From contig ML133444.1 of the NCBI GenBank assembly GCA_003864495.1, positions 1-64,000 of the forward strand: a stretch of 64,000 nucleotides of DNA, read 5' to 3'. The notes beneath the pieces were generated by a model, which was not told the DNA's origin, made no database searches, and saw nothing but the letters and a program-made list of their open reading frames with translations. The translations under genes were made by a program, and so were the position numbers. This stretch comes from Nemopilema nomurai. Taxonomy: Eukaryota > Cnidaria > Scyphozoa > Rhizostomeae > Rhizostomatidae. The number at the start of each line of letters is the position of its first letter. Position 1 is the stretch's first letter. Of the stretch, positions 22,301 through 35,100 are shown one piece after another.

Positions 22301-25300
22301 CTATTAAGAAAGCACGAAGGAGCCACGAGGAACTCAGAATACGGCAAACTACGAAATGGTGGTTTTTACAACAAGCAAGAGAATCATCTATATCGCTACT
22401 ACCTATCACTTCCTTTCTTTGATTTATATCAGAACATTAATGTGCATTTATAGATTATAATATCATGATATGAAGATATTATCGCTATCTTTATCAATTG
22501 TTTTTAATGAAGCCGTGAATTTAATTGAAACCTGTTGGTAAACCAATTACAATACAACGGGCAACAAATTTTATTAAATAATAATATATATAATAATATA
22601 TAATAATATTATATAATCAATTAAGTCAAAGATCGCTTAATACGATGACTACCAACCTGTGAAATCGATTCGCTTCTATCCTCACTCGGTGTAGTGCTAT
22701 CAATGTTCTGTTTACAGATTGAATAACTTTATATATGAAAGCAATAAAAAGTTTAGGACTACTTTTTAAAATAAAAAAAATAAAAATTAATAGTTAAGTG
22801 TATACAGTCGATGTCGAATTCATACAAAAAGTCTGATATCTGAGAAGTAAGCAACTCTTTGATTAAGATGTTTATTGCATTATGATAATTCATTACTATT
22901 TAAAACAAAGTTCTAAAAGAAAATAATCCTCAACTAGAAGAAAAAGATTCAGATTACTAAAATAATTTAGTCTTCAGATTTATGGAGGCGATTTTTAAGG
23001 AAGGCTTTCTGCTTGGAACTCCACATTTAAGACTTGATAGCAACTTTGAGACTTGCTAGACCAACCTTAAGATTTGATAGACCAACCTTAAGATTTGATA
23101 GACCAACCTTAAGATTTGATAGACCAACCTTAAGATTTGATAGACCAACTCTAAAGCTTGATAGACCAACGCTAAGACTTGCTAGACCAACCCTAAGACT
23201 TGATAGACCAACCCTAAAGCTTGATAGACCAACCCTAAGACTTGATAGACCGACCCTAAAGATTGATAGACCAACCATAAGACTTGATAGACCAATCCTA
23301 AAACTTGATAGACCAACCCTAAAGCTTGATAGACCAATCAAAAACTTGATAGACCAAGGCTAAGACTTGATAGACCAGCCGTAAGATTTGATAGACCATC
23401 CTAAAAGGTTTACAGAACCAGTTGATGGACCGATCGTATTTCTCATTAGTTTATTAATTACCTGAGCGGCTGCCATATTTTCAGCGTCCTCTTTTTTGCT
23501 TGTCGACGGGAAGAAAATTATATTGTCGATCGTGTTTACGAGCTCGAGTTGTACAACGCACTTGATTAGCAGCGAGTTGAACAGAGTCCGATCTTGTGTG
23601 ATTTCTGGTGGACAAGATGAAAAAAAGCAAGATGTTAATTCAAAGAAGATATGTTGAAGTGACCCTGTATAGACAGTAAATCACCTTCAAGGGGTTGTCC
23701 CAAACAGAACTTTGTTTGTGATCTCATGGAAACAAGGAAACAAATCACAGATATTTGTAAAGGGCCAACTTACTGTGTTTTGTGATGGAATGAATGCTTT
23801 CCTTCGACTCGGCGCGGGTCATTGGCATCATTGGAGTCATCGGCAGACTGTGCACGCTGATATCATCTCCCTCGTTGACGTCATAAGCGTCCAGGTCTCC
23901 TTTCGCTGAAAGGCAGTCGTGTTTACAATGACTATATACTTGGTTGGTACCTACACAAGATCAGCCCCACTTGAAACCAACTAAAATAAGTCCGATTAGG
24001 CCGTTTACATAAGATCCAATATGGATTGAAAAGCTAGTCAATCTGGATTTAAAAGCTAGTCAATCTGGACTGAAAAGCTAGTCAATCTGGAATGAAAAGC
24101 TAGTCAATCTGGATTGAAAAGTGCCAAAGCGGGAGCGCCTATAAGTAAAGTTCCATTTGGAACCGTTCCAACAAGTTCCCGCGTAAATGCAGTTTTATGA
24201 TCGAAATAGAACAACCTGTTCAATTAAGGAATAGAGACTGAAAGCCACGCTGTCATACATATGGTAACAAATGCGTCTTTGTTTGGAAAAACCGTCAAGT
24301 TAAAACGGCAAAGCAGAAGAATCTAGAGGGAGCCATAGAACTCCTCTATTCCTGGAAAAGAAAATCTTTTCACCAACTTTTCCTTCCCCCTGTAGCTAAA
24401 GAGCATCTATGCCCTTACCCCTATATAATTCGTTTTTCACGAGAACTTTGGGAGTGGAAAAAATTCTCGTTTGCGTCTTTGCAAAAATAAACTTTAAACA
24501 ATTGATACATGAAATAAAGCATACTTTCTTGCTTGATGATGTCTTTAACGACTTCTCTTCGCAAAAAGGAAGATGTACTTAATGCTAACTTGCAAGCACA
24601 CGTGAAATTTACTCATCCTACGGACTCAGAATCTTGGGCTCATTCAAAGGAAAGGACATGAAAGGAAAAGAAAGAAAAGGAAAGAAAGAAAAGAGAAAAA
24701 AAGGGAAGGAAAAAAGGAATGAAAAGAAAAGGAAGGAAAAAAGGAAAGAAAATGAAAAAAAAGGAAGGCAAGAGAAAAAAGAAAAGGGAAAGAAAAATGG
24801 GGAAAACAAGAAAAGGGAAGGAAAGAAAACGAAATGGAAAATTAAAAGAAATTAAAAGAAAGGAAAAAGGGAAAGAAATTGAAAAAAGGAAGGAAAGGAA
24901 AAAGAAAAAAAGAAAAGAAAGAAAGAAAGAAAAAGAAAGAAAGAAAAGAGATGAAAAGGAAGAAAAAAAGAGAATGAAAGGGAAGGAAAGAAGAGGAAAG
25001 GAAAGATAAGGGAAAAAATTAAACGAAATGGGAATGAAAAGAAATGAAAAGGAAGGAAAAAAGGAAAGAAAATGAAAAAAAGGAAGAACAGGAAAGAGGA
25101 AAAAAAGGGAGAAAGAAATGGGAAAAAAGAAAAGAGAAGGAAAGAAAATAAACGAAATGGAAAATGAAAAAAAATGAAAAGAAAACAAGAAAGGAAAAAG
25201 GAAAGGAAGCAAAAAAAGAAAGAAAAATATAGAGAAAAAAGAAAGGAAAAGAGAGAAAAAAGGATGTAAGAAAAGGAAACGGAATTGCAATTTCAAAGGT

Positions 25301-26183
25301 AAGAGAACCTTTTAAGCATTCGATCATAACGCAAATTGATGACACGGAAGCAAATTAAAGTCGAACTAACACATTTTGTTAATCCGTGAAAAGCCTATGG
25401 TTTCATCAATGAAAAAAACCAAGAACTACACAACAGTGACTTACGATGGTTTGCACGTGGATGAGCTGTCCGCGATTCAGAGAAATCTGCTGTGGCCTCC
25501 TGCAATCATAAGGAATATCAACACATTTTACAACCATAAATACACTCTTTTTTATAAGAACAGTTTTTAAGAACATGAGCCTCAAAATTGGTCAAAAATT
25601 AAGAACAAATTAAGAACACGCCGAGGCTCCGCTGGTACTATCAAATTAATTTTGAAGACGTCTGTGAAATGTTCTATTTTTTTTTTTCGTGTCGTGACAA
25701 AAACATGCAGGGCTAAGCAGGAGCTGTTTTACAGCAAGGGGTTGGCTAGGGGTGGAATGGGGGTGGAAAACCACCTAAGAAGTTTAAGAACAAATTAAGA
25801 ATCCAGCCTTAGATTTTCGAAAAATTACGAAGCATTCAGCCTGAACTTAAATTTACAGGTTCTTATAAAAGGACTAATTCTTTATCACAATTAAATCAAT
25901 ATTTCTCAGAGCATCTTAATAATGGGTTCCATGGAAGAGCCAAATAAACAAACAAATAAACAAACAAACAAACAAACCCTAGATGAAACTTGGTAATCTG
26001 TTTGAATAACATCCGCTTGACCCTCCGGTCGCCATGTTAGTAACTGCGTCGGTAAGGAGGCTTCGAATATGTTTTTTATACATTCACAGGTCATTGCCCA
26101 GATGTCCAAACTGAAACGCTGCCCGTTTGAAACGACCAAATTCTCAAGACAATTGACTCCTGAGCGGGCTAATTGTTCGTTGT
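19348..26183 (-). CDS. ARFGEF1/2: ARFGEF exons 29-35 (HDS4 and C-terminus)
   Basis: Exons are about 26022-26183, then 23774-23905, 23462-23604, 21705-21865, 21193-21334, 20073-20190 and 19348-19497. Landmarks are [57 protein letters not shown] and [16 protein letters not shown]. The exon 29 donor (ggag|gtcaag) is weak and chosen by phase. Exon 32 has a frame break near 21751-21760: ILMESHK is in one frame and the conserved [15 protein letters not shown] in another. Two missing bases would restore both the family sequence and the exon length. Confidence 0.88.
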
Positions 26184-29100
26184 CTGAAATATAAATAGAA
26201 CTGTCAATCAAACACCCCGATTCGTTGATTTCATTTAAAATTCTTTACCCCCGTCAGCCAAGAAGATTTTCCAGGGGGTGGTCTAAAACATCCTAGCTGA
26301 TTATAACAGTACAAATCCAATAGATAAAAAACGGCAATTAAAAATCATTGTTAAGCATCTTTAAATGATTTGAGAGCAGATATGACACTCTAAATAGCAG
26401 GTATAGACAGCTTGTGAGTAGAAAAGTACCAAACTTCAAAGCTGTCTCCTGCATCATTAAACCTATCTATATTAGACTTCAAAGTAGACTTATTTTGCTG
26501 TTTGTCATTAAGTAGTTGATAATGCGTTGCCAGAGCTGTACACGTCTCTTAGCAATGTATATTGTCATTTCAAGTGAAAACTGAAGTATCAACTTTGAGT
26601 TACCACCTTCATATAGCACAATCATAATTCCTTTTGATAGTTGTTAACACATACACACCTTGCTGAACACACCAGACTAACTGATGGTACATGTCCGCTA
26701 AAAGAACATCAGCCAGTTCGTCAAAGTATTGGGTGAATACATCAACAATGGCGTATAGTGCATGGTTACACGTGGTCGTCATCCATTCTGCTTTCTAAAA
26801 CACAAGACGTCAGAGAAAGTGCTGACTTGAGTTAAAATAGCAAAATGGCATGACACATATTAAAACAATAGAGGAGGACATTGTTGGAATTTCTTTTTAA
26901 AAGAAGTTATGGCGAATCTATTGGCATTTTTCTGAGAACCTGGCAATATCTGAGAATTTGAGGGAATATAACATCCTTTGATGAGACGTGCTAAATAAAA
27001 AAACATCACATTAATGTGTCGCTGTTTCTTTATTGTACACTGCCAACACGGAACAAACCAAATAGACGAGCAAGAGACGAAATCAGCCGTTGCAACAATA
27101 CTTGAGGAGTTGCCCAGCAAGACTTGTTAACACAACACCGTTGGCCCTTAAAAAAATTTTGACCAAAATTCGGCCAAAAGATACTAAATTTAGGTAGTCG
27201 AAAATCAAAGCAAAAGTTATTCTAACGAAAGGATGAACGTGATTTCTTACCTCCATCCAGTCAATCTGCTGATCAGGGAGCTTCATGCTGTCGAATATTC
27301 TGAAAACTACCTTGAAAATCTCTTTCCACCAATGTTTATGAAATGTGTGTCCGTACGACTTCATAATCTCGAACATCACTGTCAGTGCCCTGAAGTTAAT
27401 CAAAATTGGTCAAAATTAGATTATGGGTCACGTTGGCTGGATAACCAGGGAAATAAGAAATGAAGAGGGTAGTTACTAGTCCTTAACTAAAGACTATTGA
27501 TTTATCAATTTAGTTAGAGACGTCAAATCCATCTGCCATCATGGACAATATGTCTAATTTGATGACTAATTTTAACATTATTACTGTTTTTGATTTCTTT
27601 AAAAATGCTTTGACAGCCTTTGCCTGCAGATAGATATGAAATTTCTGATCCTGTTATAAGAATAAACTAAACCTCTAATGTGACTAAACCAGAGAGTATC
27701 CAAAAGGGAACTTTTACAGGCAATATCGGAGAGAAGACAAATGTAGCTGTAATCAATGTAGTTGTTATCAATAAATGTCTGACAATGTAGACATAGAATT
27801 AATTTATTGAATAATATTATTGAATTAACTGACTGTTAAGTAATAATATCTATAAGGCGATTTTAAGAGGCCCTCATACGAAGCAAAAAAAAGACTGTCC
27901 CTAAACATCATGAAAATCTTGTTTAAAAAAGATGGCTTCTAACGTACTTGCCAATTAATACAATTGTAGCAATTTATTGTCAATTCAAACTTTTCACCAA
28001 TATATCAAATCAAGACAGAGCAGCAAGTGCATCCTTACCTTGTTCTGACATCCAACTTGCATCTACTGATGATGCAGGACAGCTCAAATATGACAGGAAA
28101 CCAACCACGAACCCAGATTCTGTCAGTCTCATTAATGCCTGCATCCTCCACGAAATGCTCCTTGAACATCTGGTAGCAAATTGTGACACCCATTACAAGT
28201 AGAAGAGGACAGGATAACCCGCTAATGATTAAGTATATTGGCTTCACAATTGCTCAATGACACCTAAGAATCTTAACGATCTTTGGTAAAGCCTACAACC
28301 GTTCATAAATCTATGATTGCTATAAACAACAATAATAAAGACCATTGTGAAAACAACAGTTTGTTGTCTGTCCTGCATGTAGAGCTGGAATACCATCAAA
28401 GAGCATTGGCGACCATCTTGAAAGGTCTATTGACGTAACAACCCCGTTAAGCCCAATCTCAACTAGGCGGAAAATTGTCGCGTCGCGAAAAGTAGAATCA
28501 CTTTCTACTTTTCGCTAGTCGGCATTTTCCGCCGCGACAATTTCAATTAGCCAATTAGATCGCAAAGAAATTTTTCCGCCTCGACAATTTTCCGCCTAGT
28601 GGAAATTGGGCTTTAGGTCAGTCCAACATCATCCTTAGTTTCAGGTTTTCACAAAATACCTTTTCTAAAAGCTGTATAGACACCATTGAGCATAAAAGCT
28701 AAATAAAAAGAATGGCGAACAAATACATCGGTATTAAAGAATAAGCTTTATAGTAGACACCAATACATTTGGTATCGAATATAAATATTTGTTATGCAAT
28801 GATTGAATAATAATGATAAAAAATAGTACTACGCACAACAGGGTTCTCGTACACGTGTTTGCCACAATGACGTATTAATCGAATCGCTTCCATGCTTGTG
28901 TCGGGGAAAGCTGCGTTGCATGAGAATTCTGACAGGCACTTGACAGCATCTTGGAAAGAGTCCACGGTCACTGAGAAGTGCTTCTCAAATATTATGGCTA
29001 CAAAATGAAAATACGGAAATATAGAGCACCATTAAGGAGAAGAGAGACATAAAAAGGAGTTCAAGGGAACAGCAAAAGAGAGTAGAGATGGGATAACTAT

Positions 29101-32100
29101 AGACCGGGTTTAAAACGAGAGATGGACTGACAGAAAAACAAAGCACAAAAATTTAAATAGAAAAGAAAACTGTTTCTATATGTTTATAAAGATTGGGGAT
29201 AAAAAGTCGCTCCTTAATTTGAGGAAAATTTCAAAAATAAAAAACTAGTCGCGGGATGGACTGACAGAGAAAAAGCTAAACACTCAAGTTCAAGAAAAAT
29301 TCAAGTTAAACACTTTGCGTTGATGATATGGTCGCTCCTATGCGTGAGGCAAGATGACTAGGACCCAGCAAAACAATCTGACGTCATCAACAAACGGCGC
29401 ATTATTGTTAAAGATACTCAAGCTGCCTATTCAAGCAAGGCATTTATCGCTATGCATATCAGAACATAAACACGCATTGTTTCCTTATGGGAAAAGTTTA
29501 AATGGCAGAAGGGCACTGAAGTGCTTGGACGTCGCTTACTCGACTGAACAGAATGGAAAGAAGCAGAAAAATTAGATTAAATGAAACAAACACAAGGAGA
29601 ACTGAGTTATTCGATGATTTGGCCTAAAAAATCCTATCTAGATATGATGGAAAATAGCGTCTTCAAGTTAACGAAAATTATACCTTCATTCATTAATATG
29701 TGGTTCAATTTCGTGAAGGAAAACAACCGCGATCTTGCTACTTAAATTCATAAAAACACATTTATTGATATTCTTAAATGGATGAAAAAAAAACCCAAAC
29801 AACTTGGCAAGGGTTAGGAAAGCATTTTATAAGCAAAGCATTAAATCCGAGCAAATATAAAAACATTTTTACCAGTCGTTTGGAAAGCGAGATCAACAAT
29901 GCCTTCGTCTAAATCGGAAGCTGCCGAGTGGAAAACCGAAAAAACATTCTTCCACCCGGATTTGATATTCCGGGCCTGGGAATTCACCATTTGGGCGACA
30001 CAGCGGACGACCATGTCTCGGATCGTTGAAGACCTAAAATGGAGAACAAATGTTTCGTGGTACAAACTTCACAGTTGTAAGAAAAAGCGGAAAATTATGT
30101 ACAAACGTTTGCATACTCTAGCAAGTGTTGGATGAAGAAGTAGTAAGCCTGTGGGAGTTCAAAAAATTTAAGGTGTTTCTGAAAACCATGCTTCTAGACC
30201 GAACATGAGGGAATTACTAAATACCAAGTGCAACAACTACAGACAAGGTAAACATGAAACTATACCCAGTGAATTACAAGAGAGACAAATTGTTAGGGAA
30301 GGACGTATTCGCAAAGATAGGGGAAGGGAAAAAGGTTAATAAAATAGGTGGAGGAATAAGGATCTATGAAAGAAAGCAGGGTATCAGAAAAAATGTTGGA
30401 GCGATGAATTTGGGGCAAGGTGGAATTTGACAAGCAGTAAATGACATGCTTCGAGAGAGTCGTTCGCAAAATCAAAAGGGATTACATTGAAAATATAGTT
30501 TGAAGAGAAAATATATACAATTTTAATTCACTCACCCGTTTTTCTTCATTATATACTCGAAAGGACGAAGGAAATCCTTTTGAAAGTGGAAATTTGACAA
30601 TTCACCCTTCTCCAAGAATTTCATTGACAATTGTCGTAATGAATCAACGCAAAAGAAGGCGACTTCTTCATTTGGATTACTACCGACCTAAAAAGGAGGT
30701 TGAAACTTTTAATTAGAAAGCAAAAAAGTACGGAAAAAACTGACAAATAGGTTTTCTCAGCTTTGAAGAGTATACTTGAAGAGATAAGGTTCAGATGAGA
30801 AAGGTATCTGGGTAATTAAAACTTTCAGCAAGGAGGCATTAGATTTGCTAGTAGATTGGTTGGCCAAAATTTCAAATTGGAGAAAATTTGGTTATACTTT
30901 GAAAATGTTAGACCGCCTTGAAGGAAAACTGACAACCAATATGACAGGCTTGACTATGAGAAAGGCGGTATTGAAACAATTTACCAAAGCTAAATTATCA
31001 TTTTATCATGCGTCGGATAAAATGAACTCAACGCCTTGGGAAATAAATGAAAAACGTTTAAAGCAAGAAGAAGATGTTGAATAAAACAGAGCTAGACTGA
31101 CCTTGTTGAAGTACTCGCCCAACACTGCCCAAATTCTCGACCACTGCAATCGGATACGATTCATGTTATAGTACGCTATTTCGACGATTTTCTGCAAACT
31201 GAACATCCTCGGAGACGACGGGTTGGAGAGCTCATCCATCGAAACAGCAGCGAGAGCAGTAACGAAGTCGACTAAAATAAAAGCGATTTGTAAAAACAGG
31301 GATGATATCACGAATACAATATTATGATATAAATATAATATTACATTACAAAATATAACATGGTGTAATACAATGTAGCATGATTTAACACAATATTACA
31401 TATCATAATATAGTGTAATGTAATAACAATGTAGTGTAATTTAAAATAACATAATTTAATATCATATAGAATTATATAGAATAATATCATATGATATAAT
31501 ATAATGTTGTATGACATAATATAATAAAATATAATATACATAATAGAAAATAATATAATATATAAAATATATATAATATAATATAATATAATATACATAA
31601 TAGAAAATAATATAATATAAATATATAATATAAAAATATAATTAATATAATATAATATAATATAATATAATATAATATAATATAATATAATATAATATAA
31701 TATAATATAATATAATTGAAAGAGAACTGCAGTATATTACACTTTTGCTATACATATACTTGTACCTTTTGAGCTTATGAGTGATTTTATGACTAGGAAT
31801 ATGCTTATAGATTGGCTTGTAATAAGTAGCTTAGGAAAGGGCGGTTTCTACTAGAACTTCAATTGACATATTGCAGATGCTAGCATCCAATACATAATAC
31901 TCACCTATTGCTTCTCCGTCCAAACGAACCGAGCCAGTGAATATCCTATCAACAGCAACAACTATACTCTGCGATGAGGTCTCACCAACAGACTCTTGCA
32001 AACTGGAAAGCTTCTTGGCATCAATGACACCTAATAGCAAAGCATGGGACTAGCCATTATATTGAAAAACAAATCAACGCCTATCATCATTACAGCATGA

Positions 32101-35100
32101 TGTCATATGTCCAAAAGATCTATTCTTTGTCGGTGTGCACGATCAAAATACAGCATAAAAAGTAGAACCACTAAAACAACAAGAATCAAATTGAAGATTA
32201 GTTATGCATATCCACTAAATATATATGCCTACCTCCATGAAGATCTTGCGTTGGCATTCCATACGATGACCCAGCGCTGGGATGCTGGTGAGACGCCGTT
32301 GACCCAATATTTCGACCTTTGACCCCTGTTCCGATTAGCTGCAGCAACTCCAAATGTGAAATGCACTGCAGAATCTAGGGGTATGTTATCGAACGTTAAT
32401 ACAGTGCATCATAATACCACCAGGCACAATACCGAGAGAGAATTTCATTATGTATGTTACTAACAGAGAAACTAAGAGTGTTGATGTCAGACAAAGTCCT
32501 TGGTTGGAAAAGAACCACTGCCAGTTCCAACTGTACTTTTGACAATGTCATCTTGCTTTTCCAAGGTTAAATTACCACTTTTCCATTTAAAAGAGAAAGT
32601 GAACTCAAGACCTTGGTTGAAGGCAGCTTAAAAATCTATCACAATAAATAGTCCAAAACGTTGCTGCTAAAAGAAAACTAACACATTGTTTAACAGTGAA
32701 TTCTTGTAGCTTTATAAATTTTATACCTTTTTTAACCAACGTACCATGCTTATTTCAGACTTTTTGCTTGTATATTTTCCAGTTACACACCCGGACTAGT
32801 TAATAAGAGTTATACAGGTTCATTCAGGAAAACATTCTATATTGTTACCTCGAACCACGAGTGTCCTAGATTGTTCCCGTCAGTATACGCGACAGTGATA
32901 AGTGTTTTGATTGTGTCAATATTCTTGGCCTTCATCTCAGTAATGACTGCATTGGCCGTCAGCAAACTGAATTGGCACAAGGCTTGAACGAAGGCATCTC
33001 TCTCGAGCTATAAAGGATGGACAGCACAAGACAAATGATTAATCAGCTTTTCGATTTTGGGGAAAGAAGATCAATCAATGACAGAAACACCATGAATACT
33101 AAATTCAGTAACTTGATATCATTTACACAATATTGTCTTTCAGGTTGTACATATAGATAAATATATGAAGGAATAGTTTGTGCAGCTGAAGTACATAATT
33201 CTATTGAACAGCGGAAACAAAACTTTTGTATGCTTAAGCGCTCTTTCGTGCAATACTCTTTAGAGCGCGCAAGTGATGGGCGGGAAAGTGATTTAAATAT
33301 GCAAAAATTACAAGTCGATGTTCAAAACATTTATATATTTAAAAAAGATAAACATAAAGATATACATATACAAGTAGGGTGTCGAATTGAGGGACCTAAA
33401 CAGTTCTCCGCGGATAAAAACGGAAGCTTAAAGACAAGTAAAAATTGCAGTGCAAATACAAATAACTCCAAAGTGCCTACAAAGATTGAGTTTGAAAACT
33501 ACAATGGACATACGCAAGATAAAGGCACGAAAATCTCTAGAAATCTCAGATGTAGCTTTCAAAATGCGGTTTTCATGAAAAATCACAGGACAAGTGGAAT
33601 TGGATCCAGGTCAATTGAGTGGAAGACCATGGATATGATTTACATAGTATTCGCCGGGAAGAGAGGCTGTAATCGACACAGAATGGCACACATGAAAAGA
33701 TCAGAATGAAGTATACTAGGAATAAGATGGCGGGAAATGAATAGTCTATTACCTGCATCTGAAATATGCAAGATATCCTCACGGCACACCTGATGCCATC
33801 CAAGCACAAGGAGATGACAGTTGTGTCATCATTGTCCTGTACACCCACGCTGAATGCTGCAAGCATTGGCGTCCAAGCGACCTGGAGAAGAAGGACATTG
33901 TCATTCGCACTGATGACGTCACTATGGAAATGGTAAAGCCCGAAATCTTGTTTGTTAGCTGACTAGTCGAAGCTTTGAGTGGGCACGAGAAAGACTGCCA
34001 AACAACAGATCAGCACAACTGGGTAATAATGAGGAAAGACACAAATCTATTAGCATCGAACAAAAAAGGAAGCGTAAATTTTGCATGATTAAAAGGAAAC
34101 ACAAAGTGACGGAAATTAATAAAAAGTAAATTAAAAATTTCAGCAAGGAGGCATTAGATTTTACTAGTAGGTTGGTTGGCCAAATTTTTAAATTGGAGAA
34201 AATTTGGTTATACTCTGAAAATGTTAGACCGCCTTGAAGGAAAACTGACAACCAATATGACAGGTTCGAGTATGAAAAGGCGGTATTGAAACAATTTACC
34301 AAGGCTAAATTACCATTTTATCATGCGTCGGATAAAATGAACTCAACGCCTTGGGAAATAAATTTAAAAAAATCTTTTAACTATGTACCAAGTCAGACAT
34401 AAAAATTTGTACATGGAAAATGTTTTGATGCTTTGAATTCGTTAATACTTTGTTGACTCCATGACCTTTAATGAATTTCACGCTGAAGATGAATAAGTAG
34501 ACAAAATTCGCAATGCAGCCATACCCTGAACATTGGCCTCACGTGCTCAATGTGGTGCGCACGCAAGAAAGCCATTTCCACGCTCTTCGCATCCTCCATC
34601 TTCGCCTTTGCAGTCTGGGCCATCATTTCCATTTCTTGTAAATAAATTGTTCGTCTTTGCTTTTCTGTCAACATATCTAACGGGAAGACGATAGTTGAAT
34701 GGCTTACCATTGGTAAACGACCACGAGAGAAGGCGGTTTATTACCACAGCATGTGCAGCTTCTGAGCTTATTACATTATATATAAAATAAAAAGGGATGC
34801 TGATGGCCTTTTTCTGGTTTAGGCAAATAGCATATTGTCTATTCACAAGAATTTCCAGCAAGGCAATCATAAACATTACAATGCGATAGATTTTCAATAT
34901 TCCACTTCTTCATTGACATATCCTTTGGGTTTTTGATGAATATGACGTCATCACTTTGTCTTACATGGAAATAATATTTAGATATAGGATCTTCTGTTGC
35001 AATAGTATAATACAGCACATGGTTGGTTATGTTAAGCCATACTTTTTATATATTCTACTTTTTATTAACATGTCCAAACTGAAGAACTTTGTGTTTTGGA

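Noticed and set aside
24640..25345. 218-codon Phe/Ser-rich and 96-codon Lys-rich open frames
   Set aside because: Produced by the polypurine tract; composition alone keeps the frames open.
30845..31084. 79-codon plus-strand gene
   Set aside because: It is the duplicated intronic segment; the second copy at 34133 breaks the frame.
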